15,169 bases of DNA from an uncultured Ruminococcus sp. (lineage in GTDB: Bacteria > Bacillota > Clostridia > Oscillospirales > Ruminococcaceae), in the NCBI GenBank assembly GCA_947589205.1, contig CANQCJ010000030.1, positions 1-15,169 of the forward strand. Reading direction: 5' to 3'. Numbering within the stretch: position 1 is the first letter of the stretch; each line of letters opens with the position of its first letter. The position numbers were made by a program, and so were the translations under genes. The notes under the pieces are model-generated. The model ran no database searches. It worked only from the letters and a program-made list of their open reading frames with translations, and was not told the DNA's origin. Positions 1 to 6,314 of the stretch are shown here, piece by piece.

Positions 1-473
1 CCTGTCTTGAAAAAGCCGTAGAGCAGGATAGAGGACTTTCCGCAGTAAGATACCCGCGCGGAAAGCAGTGCGAAGAAACGCAAAAGGACAGCCGCGCCGA
101 AACAAATTTCCGTTTGTTTGCAGCGGAGGGCGAGCCGAAAACGCTTGCCGTTACATACGGCAGACTTGCCAAAGAGCTGCTGAAAGCGCGTGAGCTTAAC
201 GGCGAAAAATTTGACGCTTTGCAGCTTGTCGAGATCTTCCCGATAAGAGACGAGATCATAGAGATCTTAAAGCGTTATGACAGGATAGTTTTCTTTGAAG
301 AATGCTATCGCTTCGGCTGCATCGGAGAAAAATACGCCGCTCTCGGTCTGCCGGTCGAAATAACCGCGCTTGACGGCTTCGTGCGCCACTCAAGCCCGAA
401 AACGCTTCTTGACGAAGCGGGTCTGACGGCGCGGAAAATGGCTGAAAAAATACTTGACGATGGAACGGCTTGA
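1..473 (+). CDS. dxs: 1-deoxy-D-xylulose-5-phosphate synthase, C-terminal part (5'-truncated by window)
   Basis: This is the 3' end of a gene whose start lies left of the window; the first full codon is at base 3. The roughly 156 visible residues are the C-terminal transketolase-like domain of DXS, the TPP enzyme that joins pyruvate and glyceraldehyde-3-phosphate in the first step of the non-mevalonate isoprenoid pathway in the cytoplasm. Seen directly: RYPRG near the left edge, then VTYGRLAKE, VFFEECYRFGCIGEKYAALG and a closing HSSPKTLLDEAGLTARKMAE helix. These match the conserved DXS tail, in which the G-x-G-E and AALG segments and the H-x6-LL-x3-GL block are typical. The catalytic N-terminal half cannot be seen. 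The stop overlaps the next start by 14 bases, which supports cotranscription and translational coupling with tlyA. A generic transketolase is the only alternative, and the tlyA neighbour argues against it. Confidence 0.9.
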   Translation, partial: CLEKAVEQDRGLSAVRYPRGKQCEETQKDSRAETNFRLFAAEGEPKTLAVTYGRLAKELLKARELNGEKFDALQLVEIFPIRDEIIEILKRYDRIVFFEECYRFGCIGEKYAALGLPVEITALDGFVRHSSPKTLLDEAGLTARKMAEKILDDGTA

Positions 474-1245
474 TATATTTCTCGTAAAAAACGGCTTTGC
501 CGAAAGCCGCGAGAGAGCTAAAAAAATGATAGAGGGCTCGCTTGTAAGCGTGAACGGCGTTATCTGTCTGAAGGCTTCAAGAAAGATAGCCGAGACCGAC
601 AGGGTAGAAGCTCAGGGTCTGCGCTATGTTGGCAGGGGAGCGTACAAGCTTCTCGGGGCGTTTGAGGGCTTCGGGCTTGATGTAAAAGACAAGATCTGCG
701 CGGATATCGGCGCGTCCACCGGCGGGTTCACGCAGGTGCTGTTAGAACGCGGAGCGAAAAGGGTCTACGCCGTCGACGTAGGTCACGCACAGCTTGCAAA
801 GCGGCTTGCTGACGATGACCGTGTGATAAACCTCGAGGGGATAAACGCGAGGGAGCTGAAAAAAACGCTCTTTGACGAGCATGTGGTATTTATCTGCTGC
901 GATCTGTCGTTTATCTCGCTGCGGCTGACGCTCCCGCCGATGGCGGATCTGTTAGAAAACGGCGGGGAACTGGCGATACTGATAAAACCGCAGTTTGAAG
1001 CGGGCAGAGACGCGCTGAACAAAAACGGCATTGTCAAAGACCGCGCAAAGCATATCGAGGTGCTTAATGCGATGATAAAGCTGTTTGAGAATTTACAGCT
1101 TTCGCTATGCGGACTTATCCCCTCGCCGATAACCGGCGGCGACGGGAATATCGAATATTTGGCGTATCTGAAAAAAGACGGCGGCGCAGGCAGCTTGCAG
1201 ATAGATATAAAAAGCGTTGTAAACGCGGCGTTTGAACGCCGATAA
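460..1245 (+). CDS. tlyA: TlyA/YqxC-family rRNA 2'-O-ribose methyltransferase
   Basis: A 261-residue protein with an N-terminal S4 RNA-binding domain (about residues 1-60; SRERAKKMI and VSVNG) and a FtsJ-type SAM-dependent methyltransferase domain. The SAM-binding glycine-rich loop is DIGASTGGF at residues 82-90, followed by VDVGHAQL and the catalytic-region segment CDLSFISL, then LIKPQFE. Characterised family members methylate the 2'-OH of cytidine in 16S and/or 23S rRNA; in mycobacteria this determines capreomycin sensitivity, and older names call it a haemolysin. The ATG at 460 is chosen because it gives the usual MERLDIFL start; an in-frame TTG at 454 would add two residues. No clear Shine-Dalgarno site precedes it, in keeping with translational coupling to the overlapping dxs. 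The exact nucleotide methylated in this organism is inferred only from the family. Confidence 0.92.
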   Translation: MERLDIFLVKNGFAESRERAKKMIEGSLVSVNGVICLKASRKIAETDRVEAQGLRYVGRGAYKLLGAFEGFGLDVKDKICADIGASTGGFTQVLLERGAKRVYAVDVGHAQLAKRLADDDRVINLEGINARELKKTLFDEHVVFICCDLSFISLRLTLPPMADLLENGGELAILIKPQFEAGRDALNKNGIVKDRAKHIEVLNAMIKLFENLQLSLCGLIPSPITGGDGNIEYLAYLKKDGGAGSLQIDIKSVVNAAFERR

Positions 1246-1267
1246 GGCGGCTTATCATATTTTTTAA
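1226..1267 (+). other. Paired hairpins at the tlyA-nadK junction followed by a T run
   Basis: A 6-bp stem with a TTGA loop spans 1226-1241 (CGGCGT / ACGCCG). A second 6-bp stem, GATAAG-GCGG-CTTATC at 1241-1256, includes the tlyA stop codon and is followed after ATA by six T. The two stems share base 1241 and the second is AT-rich, so it is at best a leaky terminator or an mRNA processing/stability element inside the operon. That role is an inference. Confidence 0.35.
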
Positions 1268-1275
1268 AAAAGGAA

Positions 1276-2151
1276 ATGAAAAAGATCATGACGGTATTTG
1301 TGTATCCGAATCTACTAAAAAGCGGCAGCATAGACTGTGCAAAAAAAGCCTGCAAAACGCTTCTTGACGCGGGGGCTGAGGTTTGCGCCGAGGACAAATA
1401 CAGGGATATTTTCAGCGATATCAACGGACTTGAATTTTTGCCGATAAGCGGCTGTATAGCCCGCTGCGGCTGCGTAGTCGTGACCGGAGGAGACGGAACG
1501 ATACTGCGCTGCTCGCACGAGGAAAACGTCCACGGCAAGCCGATGATCGGAATTAACTGCGGCACTCTCGGGTTTATGACCTCGCTCGAAGCGAACGATA
1601 CGGATAAGCTAAAGCTTATCTGCGAGGGAAAATACAGTATAAGCGAAAGAATGATGTTAAGAGCAAGGGTCATTCGCGCGGACGGAGAAACGCTTTTCGC
1701 GGACGCGCTCAACGACGCTGTTATCTCAAAGGGAGAGGACTGTAAGATAGTCGATTTTGAGGTTAGCAGATCGGGCGGTATAGTTTCCGCTTTAAGAGCG
1801 GACGGCGTTATTTTTTCAACGCCTACGGGAGCCTCAGCCTATTCGCTTGCGGCGGGCGGACCTATTATCGAGCCTGACATGAGCTGCATCGAGTTTTCCC
1901 AGATCTGCGCGCATTCGCTTTTTGCAAGGACGATAGTTTTTTCGCCGTCGGCGCAGCTCAGTATACGCTGCCGCTGCAAGCACGAAGCGCATACCGTTCT
2001 GACGGTGGACGGCAGCAGGATAGCGAGCGTTTCTTCTGACGATACGGTCGTCATAGAGCGTTCGCCGCTTGTCACAAGGATAATAGAGCTTGACAGCGGC
2101 AGCTTTTTTGCCACGATAAACCGCAAGCTCATGAAGCCGATGAAAAGCTGA
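1276..2151 (+). CDS. nadK: NAD kinase
   Basis: A 291-residue ATP (or polyphosphate)-dependent NAD kinase that phosphorylates NAD to NADP in the cytosol. Visible family motifs are VVTGGDGT (residues 68-75, with the catalytic Asp at D73), GINCGTLGFM, the LNDAVISKGE segment where many relatives have LNE, and the long DGVIFSTPTGASAYSLAAGG block that lines the NAD site. Length is usual for the family. Start choice is uncertain: the ATG at 1276 sits only one base after AAAAGGA, while an in-frame ATG at 1288 (MTVFVYPN) lies 13 bases after it. The residues MKKI before the first strand resemble many family members, so the longer form is kept. It lies 30 bp after tlyA and 17 bp before argR, in the standard order of this cluster, so it is probably cotranscribed. 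Confidence 0.93.
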   Translation: MKKIMTVFVYPNLLKSGSIDCAKKACKTLLDAGAEVCAEDKYRDIFSDINGLEFLPISGCIARCGCVVVTGGDGTILRCSHEENVHGKPMIGINCGTLGFMTSLEANDTDKLKLICEGKYSISERMMLRARVIRADGETLFADALNDAVISKGEDCKIVDFEVSRSGGIVSALRADGVIFSTPTGASAYSLAAGGPIIEPDMSCIEFSQICAHSLFARTIVFSPSAQLSIRCRCKHEAHTVLTVDGSRIASVSSDDTVVIERSPLVTRIIELDSGSFFATINRKLMKPMKS

Positions 2152-2168
2152 CGGGAGGCGAAACGATC

Positions 2169-2633
2169 TTGAAAAACAAACGTCGGGAAATGATAGTAAG
2201 GCTTGTTTCACAGCGCGAGATACAAACGCAGGAGGAGCTTTGCGAAGCGCTGCACGAAGAGGGCTTCGAGGTCACGCAGGCGACCGTTTCAAGGGATATA
2301 AAGGAGCTTGCACTAATAAAAATAACCGACGGCGAAAAAAGCCGCTATTCGGTACCGCAGCTTCAGAAGCAGGCGCTCGATGAAAACGGCGGCATTATCT
2401 TTAAGATGATAGCCGACAGTATAAATTCAATAGATCACGCGCTCAATACCGTTGTTATAAAATGCGCCTCGGGAATGGCGCAGGCGGTCTGCTTAAAAAT
2501 AGATTCCGCGGACATTCACGCGCTTGTCGGAACGATCGCGGGGGACGATACTATATTTATACTCATGCGGACGGAGAAGGACGCCGAACGGCTTTGCAGG
2601 GAGCTTTCTATGATAATAGAGAGCAGAAAATAA
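2169..2633 (+). CDS. argR: Arginine repressor ArgR/AhrC
   Basis: A 154-residue transcription factor that, as a hexamer with bound arginine, represses arginine biosynthesis and in Bacillus also activates catabolism. The N-terminal winged helix carries the family hallmark TQATVSRDIKEL. The C-terminal oligomerisation and arginine-binding domain ends with GTIAGDDTIFI, where the paired aspartates contact the ligand. The TTG at 2169 is preferred over the ATG at 2190: GGGAGG at 2153-2158 lies 10 bases upstream, and the TTG form gives the usual MKNKRREMI...TQEEL beginning. It starts 17 bp after nadK and ends 24 bp before recN. The argR-recN pairing is one of the most conserved in Firmicutes and supports the call. 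No ARG box was confidently located in the window, so local autoregulation cannot be judged. Confidence 0.94.
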   Translation: MKNKRREMIVRLVSQREIQTQEELCEALHEEGFEVTQATVSRDIKELALIKITDGEKSRYSVPQLQKQALDENGGIIFKMIADSINSIDHALNTVVIKCASGMAQAVCLKIDSADIHALVGTIAGDDTIFILMRTEKDAERLCRELSMIIESRK

Positions 2634-2657
2634 CATTTTAGGCGGTGAAAGGAAAAA

Positions 2658-4331
2658 ATGCTTGAAGAGCTTTATATAGAAAATCTTGCCGTTATAGAAA
2701 AAGCGTCCGTCAGCTTCGGCGGAAATCTCAACGTCTTTACCGGCGAGACCGGAGCGGGTAAATCTATACTTATTAACGGCATAAACGCGCTGTTAGGACA
2801 GCGGGTGACAAAGGATATCGTCCGCACCGGAGCGTCCAAGGCGGTCATTTCCGGCAGCTTTTCTTCCATCTCTGCCGAATGTAAGGCGCGTCTTGCAGAG
2901 CTTTCGATAGAGCCGGACGAGGACGGAAAACTGCTGCTTACCCGCGAGATACGCGCAGACGGCGGCAGCACGGCAAGGATAAATTCCCGCCCGGTAAACG
3001 TTTCGCTTATACGCGAAATAGGGGATATGCTTGTAAACATACACGGTCAGCACGACAATCAGATACTTCTTTCGCCGGAGCGGCATATAGACATACTTGA
3101 TTCCTACGCCGACGCGCAAACGATAATCGCCGAATACCGCGAGCTGTTTTTGTCCTTGCAGCAGACCTCGCGCAAAATAAGCAGAATGCAAAAAGCGCAG
3201 GCGGACGAAAGAGAGCGTACAGCGCGCTTGAAGCAGATAATAGGAGAGCTTGAGGAGCTTAAACTAAGACCCGGCGAGGACGAGGAGGTCGAGCGCGAGC
3301 TGGAGCTTTCCAAAAACGCGGTGTTTTTGACCGAAGCCGCTTTTTCCGCCCATAGGCTTTTAAGCGGAGACGAGGACGGAGGCGGCGCGGAGGAGCTTAT
3401 ATCTTCAGCGGCAAGACAGCTTGAAAGCATGACGGATATACTTCCGCAGATCGCAAAAATTTATGAACGAATCGATTCTGCGAGGATAGAGATAGAGGAT
3501 ATTTCCTCAGAGCTTGAAGCGATAACGCAAAAGCTCAACGCCGACCCGAAGCGTTTCGAGTGGCTGAACGAGCGTTCGCGCGAGCTTGACAAAATAAAAT
3601 TCACCTACGGACCTACGCTTGACGATTGCATAAATACGCTTGAAAAATCAAAGAATGAATTGGAGGAGCTGTTAAATTCTCGACAGGACATAGAGGGGCT
3701 TAACGAAAAAAGAAAGCAGCTTTTGCGGGATACCTCGCTGAAGGCCGCGGAATTGAGCGCGTTCAGAAAAAAAGCGGCGGAGCGTTTTTGCGAACAGATA
3801 GCGAATGAGCTGACGTTTCTGAATATGCCGCAGGTGAGCTTTATAGTCGACATAAAGCAAGGTAAGCTTACCTCGAACGGAATGGATATCATAGAATTTC
3901 TGATATCGGCAAACCCGGGAGAAACGCCGCGCCCTATAGCGAAGATAGCCTCCGGCGGCGAGCTTTCGAGGATAATGCTTGCGATAAAAAGCGTTATCGG
4001 CGAAAAGGACAGCGTGGATACGCTTATTTTCGATGAGATAGACACCGGCGTAAGCGGCAGGGCGGCTCAGAGGATAGGCTTGAAGCTTAGAGCGATCTCA
4101 CGCGCAAGACAGGTGCTTTGCGTTACGCATCTTTCGCAGATAGCCGTCATGGCGGACGATCATCTGCTTATAGAAAAAAAAGTCGTCGGCGGCAGAACGT
4201 CTACGAGCATAACTCCACTCGATTTTGAGCAGAGGAAGCGCGAGATAGCAAGGATAATCGGCGGCGACAGCATAACCGACATCACGCTTGAGAACGCCGA
4301 GCAGCTTCTTAATGAAGTAAAAAAGCAGTGA
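2658..4331 (+). CDS. recN: DNA repair ATPase RecN
   Basis: A 557-residue SMC-like ATPase that acts early at DNA double-strand breaks, bridging ends and helping load recombination proteins on the nucleoid. The Walker A site is GETGAGKS at residues 29-36 (K35). The ABC signature is ASGGELSRIMLA around residues 431-442, and the Walker B segment LIFDEIDTG has D459-E460. Between them lies a charged, Glu/Lys/Leu-rich stretch (about 160-390) that fits the two coiled-coil arms of the family. Length is normal (usually 550-575). The ATG is preceded by GAAAGG at 5-bp spacing. As last gene of the dxs-tlyA-nadK-argR-recN cluster it is followed at once by a terminator whose left arm overlaps its final codons. 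LexA-type regulation cannot be assessed, because the operon start is outside the window. Confidence 0.96.
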   Translation: MLEELYIENLAVIEKASVSFGGNLNVFTGETGAGKSILINGINALLGQRVTKDIVRTGASKAVISGSFSSISAECKARLAELSIEPDEDGKLLLTREIRADGGSTARINSRPVNVSLIREIGDMLVNIHGQHDNQILLSPERHIDILDSYADAQTIIAEYRELFLSLQQTSRKISRMQKAQADERERTARLKQIIGELEELKLRPGEDEEVERELELSKNAVFLTEAAFSAHRLLSGDEDGGGAEELISSAARQLESMTDILPQIAKIYERIDSARIEIEDISSELEAITQKLNADPKRFEWLNERSRELDKIKFTYGPTLDDCINTLEKSKNELEELLNSRQDIEGLNEKRKQLLRDTSLKAAELSAFRKKAAERFCEQIANELTFLNMPQVSFIVDIKQGKLTSNGMDIIEFLISANPGETPRPIAKIASGGELSRIMLAIKSVIGEKDSVDTLIFDEIDTGVSGRAAQRIGLKLRAISRARQVLCVTHLSQIAVMADDHLLIEKKVVGGRTSTSITPLDFEQRKREIARIIGGDSITDITLENAEQLLNEVKKQ

Positions 4332-4349
4332 AACGAGCACTGCTTTTTT
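4319..4349 (+). terminator. Intrinsic terminator of the recN operon
   Basis: A perfect 12-bp inverted repeat (AAAAAAGCAGTG / CACTGCTTTTTT) with a 7-base loop, ending in six T. The GC-containing core is GCAGTG/CACTGC. The left arm includes the last sense codons and the TGA stop of recN, so a ribosome finishing recN would cover it; transcription end and translation end are physically superimposed. The A-rich left arm could also allow weaker termination from the opposite strand. Confidence 0.9.
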
Positions 4350-4386
4350 GTTTGAAAATATCATATTAAAAATTTAGGAGAATGAA

Positions 4387-5238
4387 ATGATCTTTGATAT
4401 AATAAAGGAAGCGTTTACTGACACGATAAAGCTTCTGCCGTTTTTGTATCTTGCGTATCTTTTTATAGAATATATCGAGCACCGCCATTCCGAGAAGCTT
4501 TCAAACGCGCTTAAAAGATTAGGACCCTTCGGACCGTTCGGCGGTTCGCTTCTCGGCTGCATACCGCAGTGCGGATTCTCGGCGGCGGCGTCTAATCTTT
4601 ACGCGGGAAGAATGATAACCCTCGGAACGCTTATAGCCGTATACGCTTCAACGAGCGATGAAGCCGTGCCGATAGTGATAGCCGACCCGTCTCACGCAGG
4701 AGAGGTCTGGAAGCTTGTCGGGGTGAAGTTTTTAGTCGGAGCGGCGGCGGGCATGGCGGCTGACGCGGTGATACGGCTTTTGAGAAAAAAATACCCGAAG
4801 GACGAGGAACCGGAATTTGAAGAGCTTTGCGCCGACTGCGGCTGCGATCACCGTCATTTTGCGGTAAGTGCGTTGATACACACTTTAAAAATAACGCTGT
4901 TTATACTTATAGTGAATCTTATCCTCGGCGCGGCGTTTTCCCTTGCGGGAAAAGAAGCGGTAGAGCGTATAATGCTGAGCGGTTCGCCATTGCAGCCGTT
5001 TGCGGCGGCACTGTTCGGCGCGATACCTAACTGCGCGGCTTCGGTAATGATAACCGAGCTTTATTTAAGCGGCGCGCTGACCTTCGGCTCGTGCGTTTCG
5101 GGACTTTGCACCGGCGCGGGCGCGGGACTTCTCGTGCTGTTTCGCGCTAACAGGAATATCAAGGAAAATCTCGTTATTATCGGCGCGCTATACGCTTTCG
5201 CCGTCGCTGCCGGAATTATCATCAACACATTTTTTTAG
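4387..5238 (+). CDS. Putative metal/arsenic-type exporter (ArsP_2-like permease)
   Basis: A 283-residue integral membrane protein, mostly hydrophobic. It resembles the PF11449 family, annotated variously as arsenic efflux protein, heavy-metal exporter or putative manganese transporter. Two halves carry related signatures: GCIPQCGFSAAASNLYAG (57-74) followed by STSDEAVP, and GAIPNCAASVMITELYLSG (211-229) followed by a glycine-rich helix. This suggests an internally duplicated, inverted-topology transporter with conserved P-x-C turns. Between the halves is a soluble loop with CADCGCDHRH (148-157), a plausible soft-metal ligand cluster. AGGAG at 4376-4380 lies 6 bp before the ATG. It follows the recN terminator with no clear sigma-A promoter in the 37-bp gap. 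The 3' end overlaps the convergent lysR-type gene by 51 bp. The substrate cannot be told from sequence. Confidence 0.75.
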   Translation: MIFDIIKEAFTDTIKLLPFLYLAYLFIEYIEHRHSEKLSNALKRLGPFGPFGGSLLGCIPQCGFSAAASNLYAGRMITLGTLIAVYASTSDEAVPIVIADPSHAGEVWKLVGVKFLVGAAAGMAADAVIRLLRKKYPKDEEPEFEELCADCGCDHRHFAVSALIHTLKITLFILIVNLILGAAFSLAGKEAVERIMLSGSPLQPFAAALFGAIPNCAASVMITELYLSGALTFGSCVSGLCTGAGAGLLVLFRANRNIKENLVIIGALYAFAVAAGIIINTFF

Positions 5239-5970
5239 TATAGAATAAAATTCGTCAGCAGCATCGTTGTTTTCGCTTGAACGGATAACGAGCAGCTTTT
5301 TGGTTTCAAAGGGCGCGGGAGAAAGTATCGCTTTTCCCTGCGCCCATTTTTCCGCCGCGGCAGGTATAAGAGCCTTTCCCGCACCGCTTTTTACAAGCTC
5401 TAAAAGCAGCAGAGGGTCGCCGCATTTAAAGCTTGTATTAAGAAGCTCCTCGTCCTGCGGGATATCTTTGTTTACGGGTAAAGCAAGACACATTTTGTCC
5501 TCAAAAATTATCTCCGCGTGAGAAATTTCGATACTGTCGTCAAAAGCCGCCGCCATATCGAGCGCGCCTGTTTCAAGCAGCGTTTTAAGCGTATGAGGTT
5601 CGTCCTCGGTCAGTACGACCCTTATGTTATTTAGCGCGGCGGCTTTGAGAGCTTCGGTCAGATAAAGCGCGGTTAAATTCCTTTCCGCGCCGAGACGGAC
5701 GATCCTTTCATTTTTGATACGGCTTATCTCTTTTTCCATATTTTTTTCAAGCGCCTTGAACCGCTTTGCGTATTCGACAAAAATTTCGCCCTCCGGCGTA
5801 AGCGAAACGGGGCTTACGCTTCTGTCGAATATTGCAAACCCGAGCTTGCGTTCGGTCTTTATTATATACTGACTTAGCGACGGCTGGGTGACATAAAGCC
5901 GCTGAGCCGCTTTTGAAAAGCTTTTAAGCTCCGCCACCGCGAGGATATATTCTGTCTGCTGACTGTCCAT
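5188..5970 (-). CDS. LysR-family transcriptional regulator with shortened effector domain
   Basis: A 260-residue protein. Residues 1-60 are a typical LysR winged helix (SFSKAAQRLYVTQPSLSQYI, then LGFAIFDR and LTPEG), followed by a linker helix to about 95. The effector-binding part begins RIVRLGAERN and contains LLETGALDMAAAF, then CLALPVN. It passes almost directly to LVKSGAGKALIP, a block that normally lies after a full second subdomain. Most LysR proteins are 290-310 residues long, so some 40-50 residues of subdomain II seem to be missing, with no frameshift visible. The ATG at 5970 has GGAGG 7 bp upstream and its own sigma-A promoter. It converges on and overlaps the exporter gene. Target genes and co-inducer are unknown; regulation of the exporter is possible but the arrangement is not the divergent one usual for LysR pairs. 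Confidence 0.9.
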   Translation of the reverse strand: MDSQQTEYILAVAELKSFSKAAQRLYVTQPSLSQYIIKTERKLGFAIFDRSVSPVSLTPEGEIFVEYAKRFKALEKNMEKEISRIKNERIVRLGAERNLTALYLTEALKAAALNNIRVVLTEDEPHTLKTLLETGALDMAAAFDDSIEISHAEIIFEDKMCLALPVNKDIPQDEELLNTSFKCGDPLLLLELVKSGAGKALIPAAAEKWAQGKAILSPAPFETKKLLVIRSSENNDAADEFYSILKKCVDDNSGSDGESV

Positions 5971-5999
5971 AAGGATCCCTCCGGATAGTTTTTTATTTA

Positions 6000-6028
6000 A
6001 TTATAGCACAGGTTTGTGTTTTTTTCAA
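6000..6028 (-). promoter_or_regulatory. Sigma-A promoter of the LysR-type gene
   Basis: On the minus strand, -35 TTGAAA (6023-6028), a 17-bp spacer and a perfect -10 TATAAT (6000-6005). Transcription should start near 5993, giving a leader of about 23 nt that holds GGAGG. The spacer contains CACA-N4-TGTG (6007-6018), a short inverted repeat that might be an operator, though its arms are only 4 bp. Confidence 0.85.
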
Positions 6029-6051
6029 GGGGGCAAAAAGCGGACGGCGGT

Positions 6052-6189
6052 TCAATCTATCCTCTTAGAAGCCGCCATACCGAGCAGCAGCACGATAGCG
6101 TCGTCGACCGGACCGGGGGCAAGGTCAAGCGGCGAAACGATATAAAATATAACTAAAACTACCAGCATTCCCTTTGCGAATTGATTCAT
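6052..6189 (-). CDS. 45-residue membrane microprotein resembling the DUF1232/YkvA core
   Basis: An ORF too short for common cut-offs but well supported: ATG at 6189, GGAGG at 6197-6201 with a 7-base spacer, and TGA at 6052-6054. The product begins MNQFAKGMLVVLVIFYIVS, continues PLDLAPGPVDDAIVLLLGM and ends AASKRID. It thus has a hydrophobic helix, a P-L-D-L-x-P turn, a V-D-D motif, a second hydrophobic helix and a basic tail. The order Y-x2-S-P-x-D-x-x-P ... DDA is the hallmark of the DUF1232 (YkvA-like) domain, here with the stretch between the two motifs shortened and nothing else attached. A two-helix membrane hairpin is the likely form. Function of the family is unknown. It stands alone between the acyltransferase terminator and the lysR promoter; no terminator of its own is evident. 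Confidence 0.75.
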   Translation of the reverse strand: MNQFAKGMLVVLVIFYIVSPLDLAPGPVDDAIVLLLGMAASKRID

Positions 6190-6229
6190 GATATTACCTC
6201 CGTTTGTATTGTATTTTTTTTACGAATTT

Positions 6230-6235
6230 ATTATA
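6230..6235 (-). promoter_or_regulatory. Putative -10 box for the DUF1232-like microprotein
   Basis: A perfect minus-strand TATAAT lies about 40 bp before the start codon at 6189. No good -35 is present at 17 bp; the best candidate, TTATAA at 6254-6259 with an 18-bp spacer, matches only 3 of 6 consensus bases. The call is therefore tentative. Confidence 0.45.
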
Positions 6236-6271
6236 GCGCAATATTTCATGAGGTTATAAAAACGGATTCCC

Positions 6272-6304
6272 AAAATAAAAAAGACCGATGTTTTTCAACC
6301 GGTC
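6272..6304 (-). terminator. Intrinsic terminator of the acyltransferase gene
   Basis: Read on the minus strand: GACCGGT, an 8-base loop, ATCGGTC (a 7-bp stem including one G-U pair), then TTTTTTATTTT. It begins 11 bases after the acyltransferase stop codon and separates that gene from the downstream microprotein gene. Confidence 0.8.
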
Positions 6305-6314
6305 CTATAAAAAA

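Noticed and set aside
783..1712. 309-codon open frame on the minus strand
   Set aside because: It lies antisense across tlyA and nadK, both of which have full family motifs. Its product is a Ser/Phe/Ile-rich shadow with no domain and no ribosome site.
6007..6018. CACA-N4-TGTG repeat in the lysR promoter as an autoregulatory operator
   Set aside because: The arms are only 4 bp and the sequence does not match the T-N11-A LysR pattern in a useful position; it is noted in the promoter entry only.
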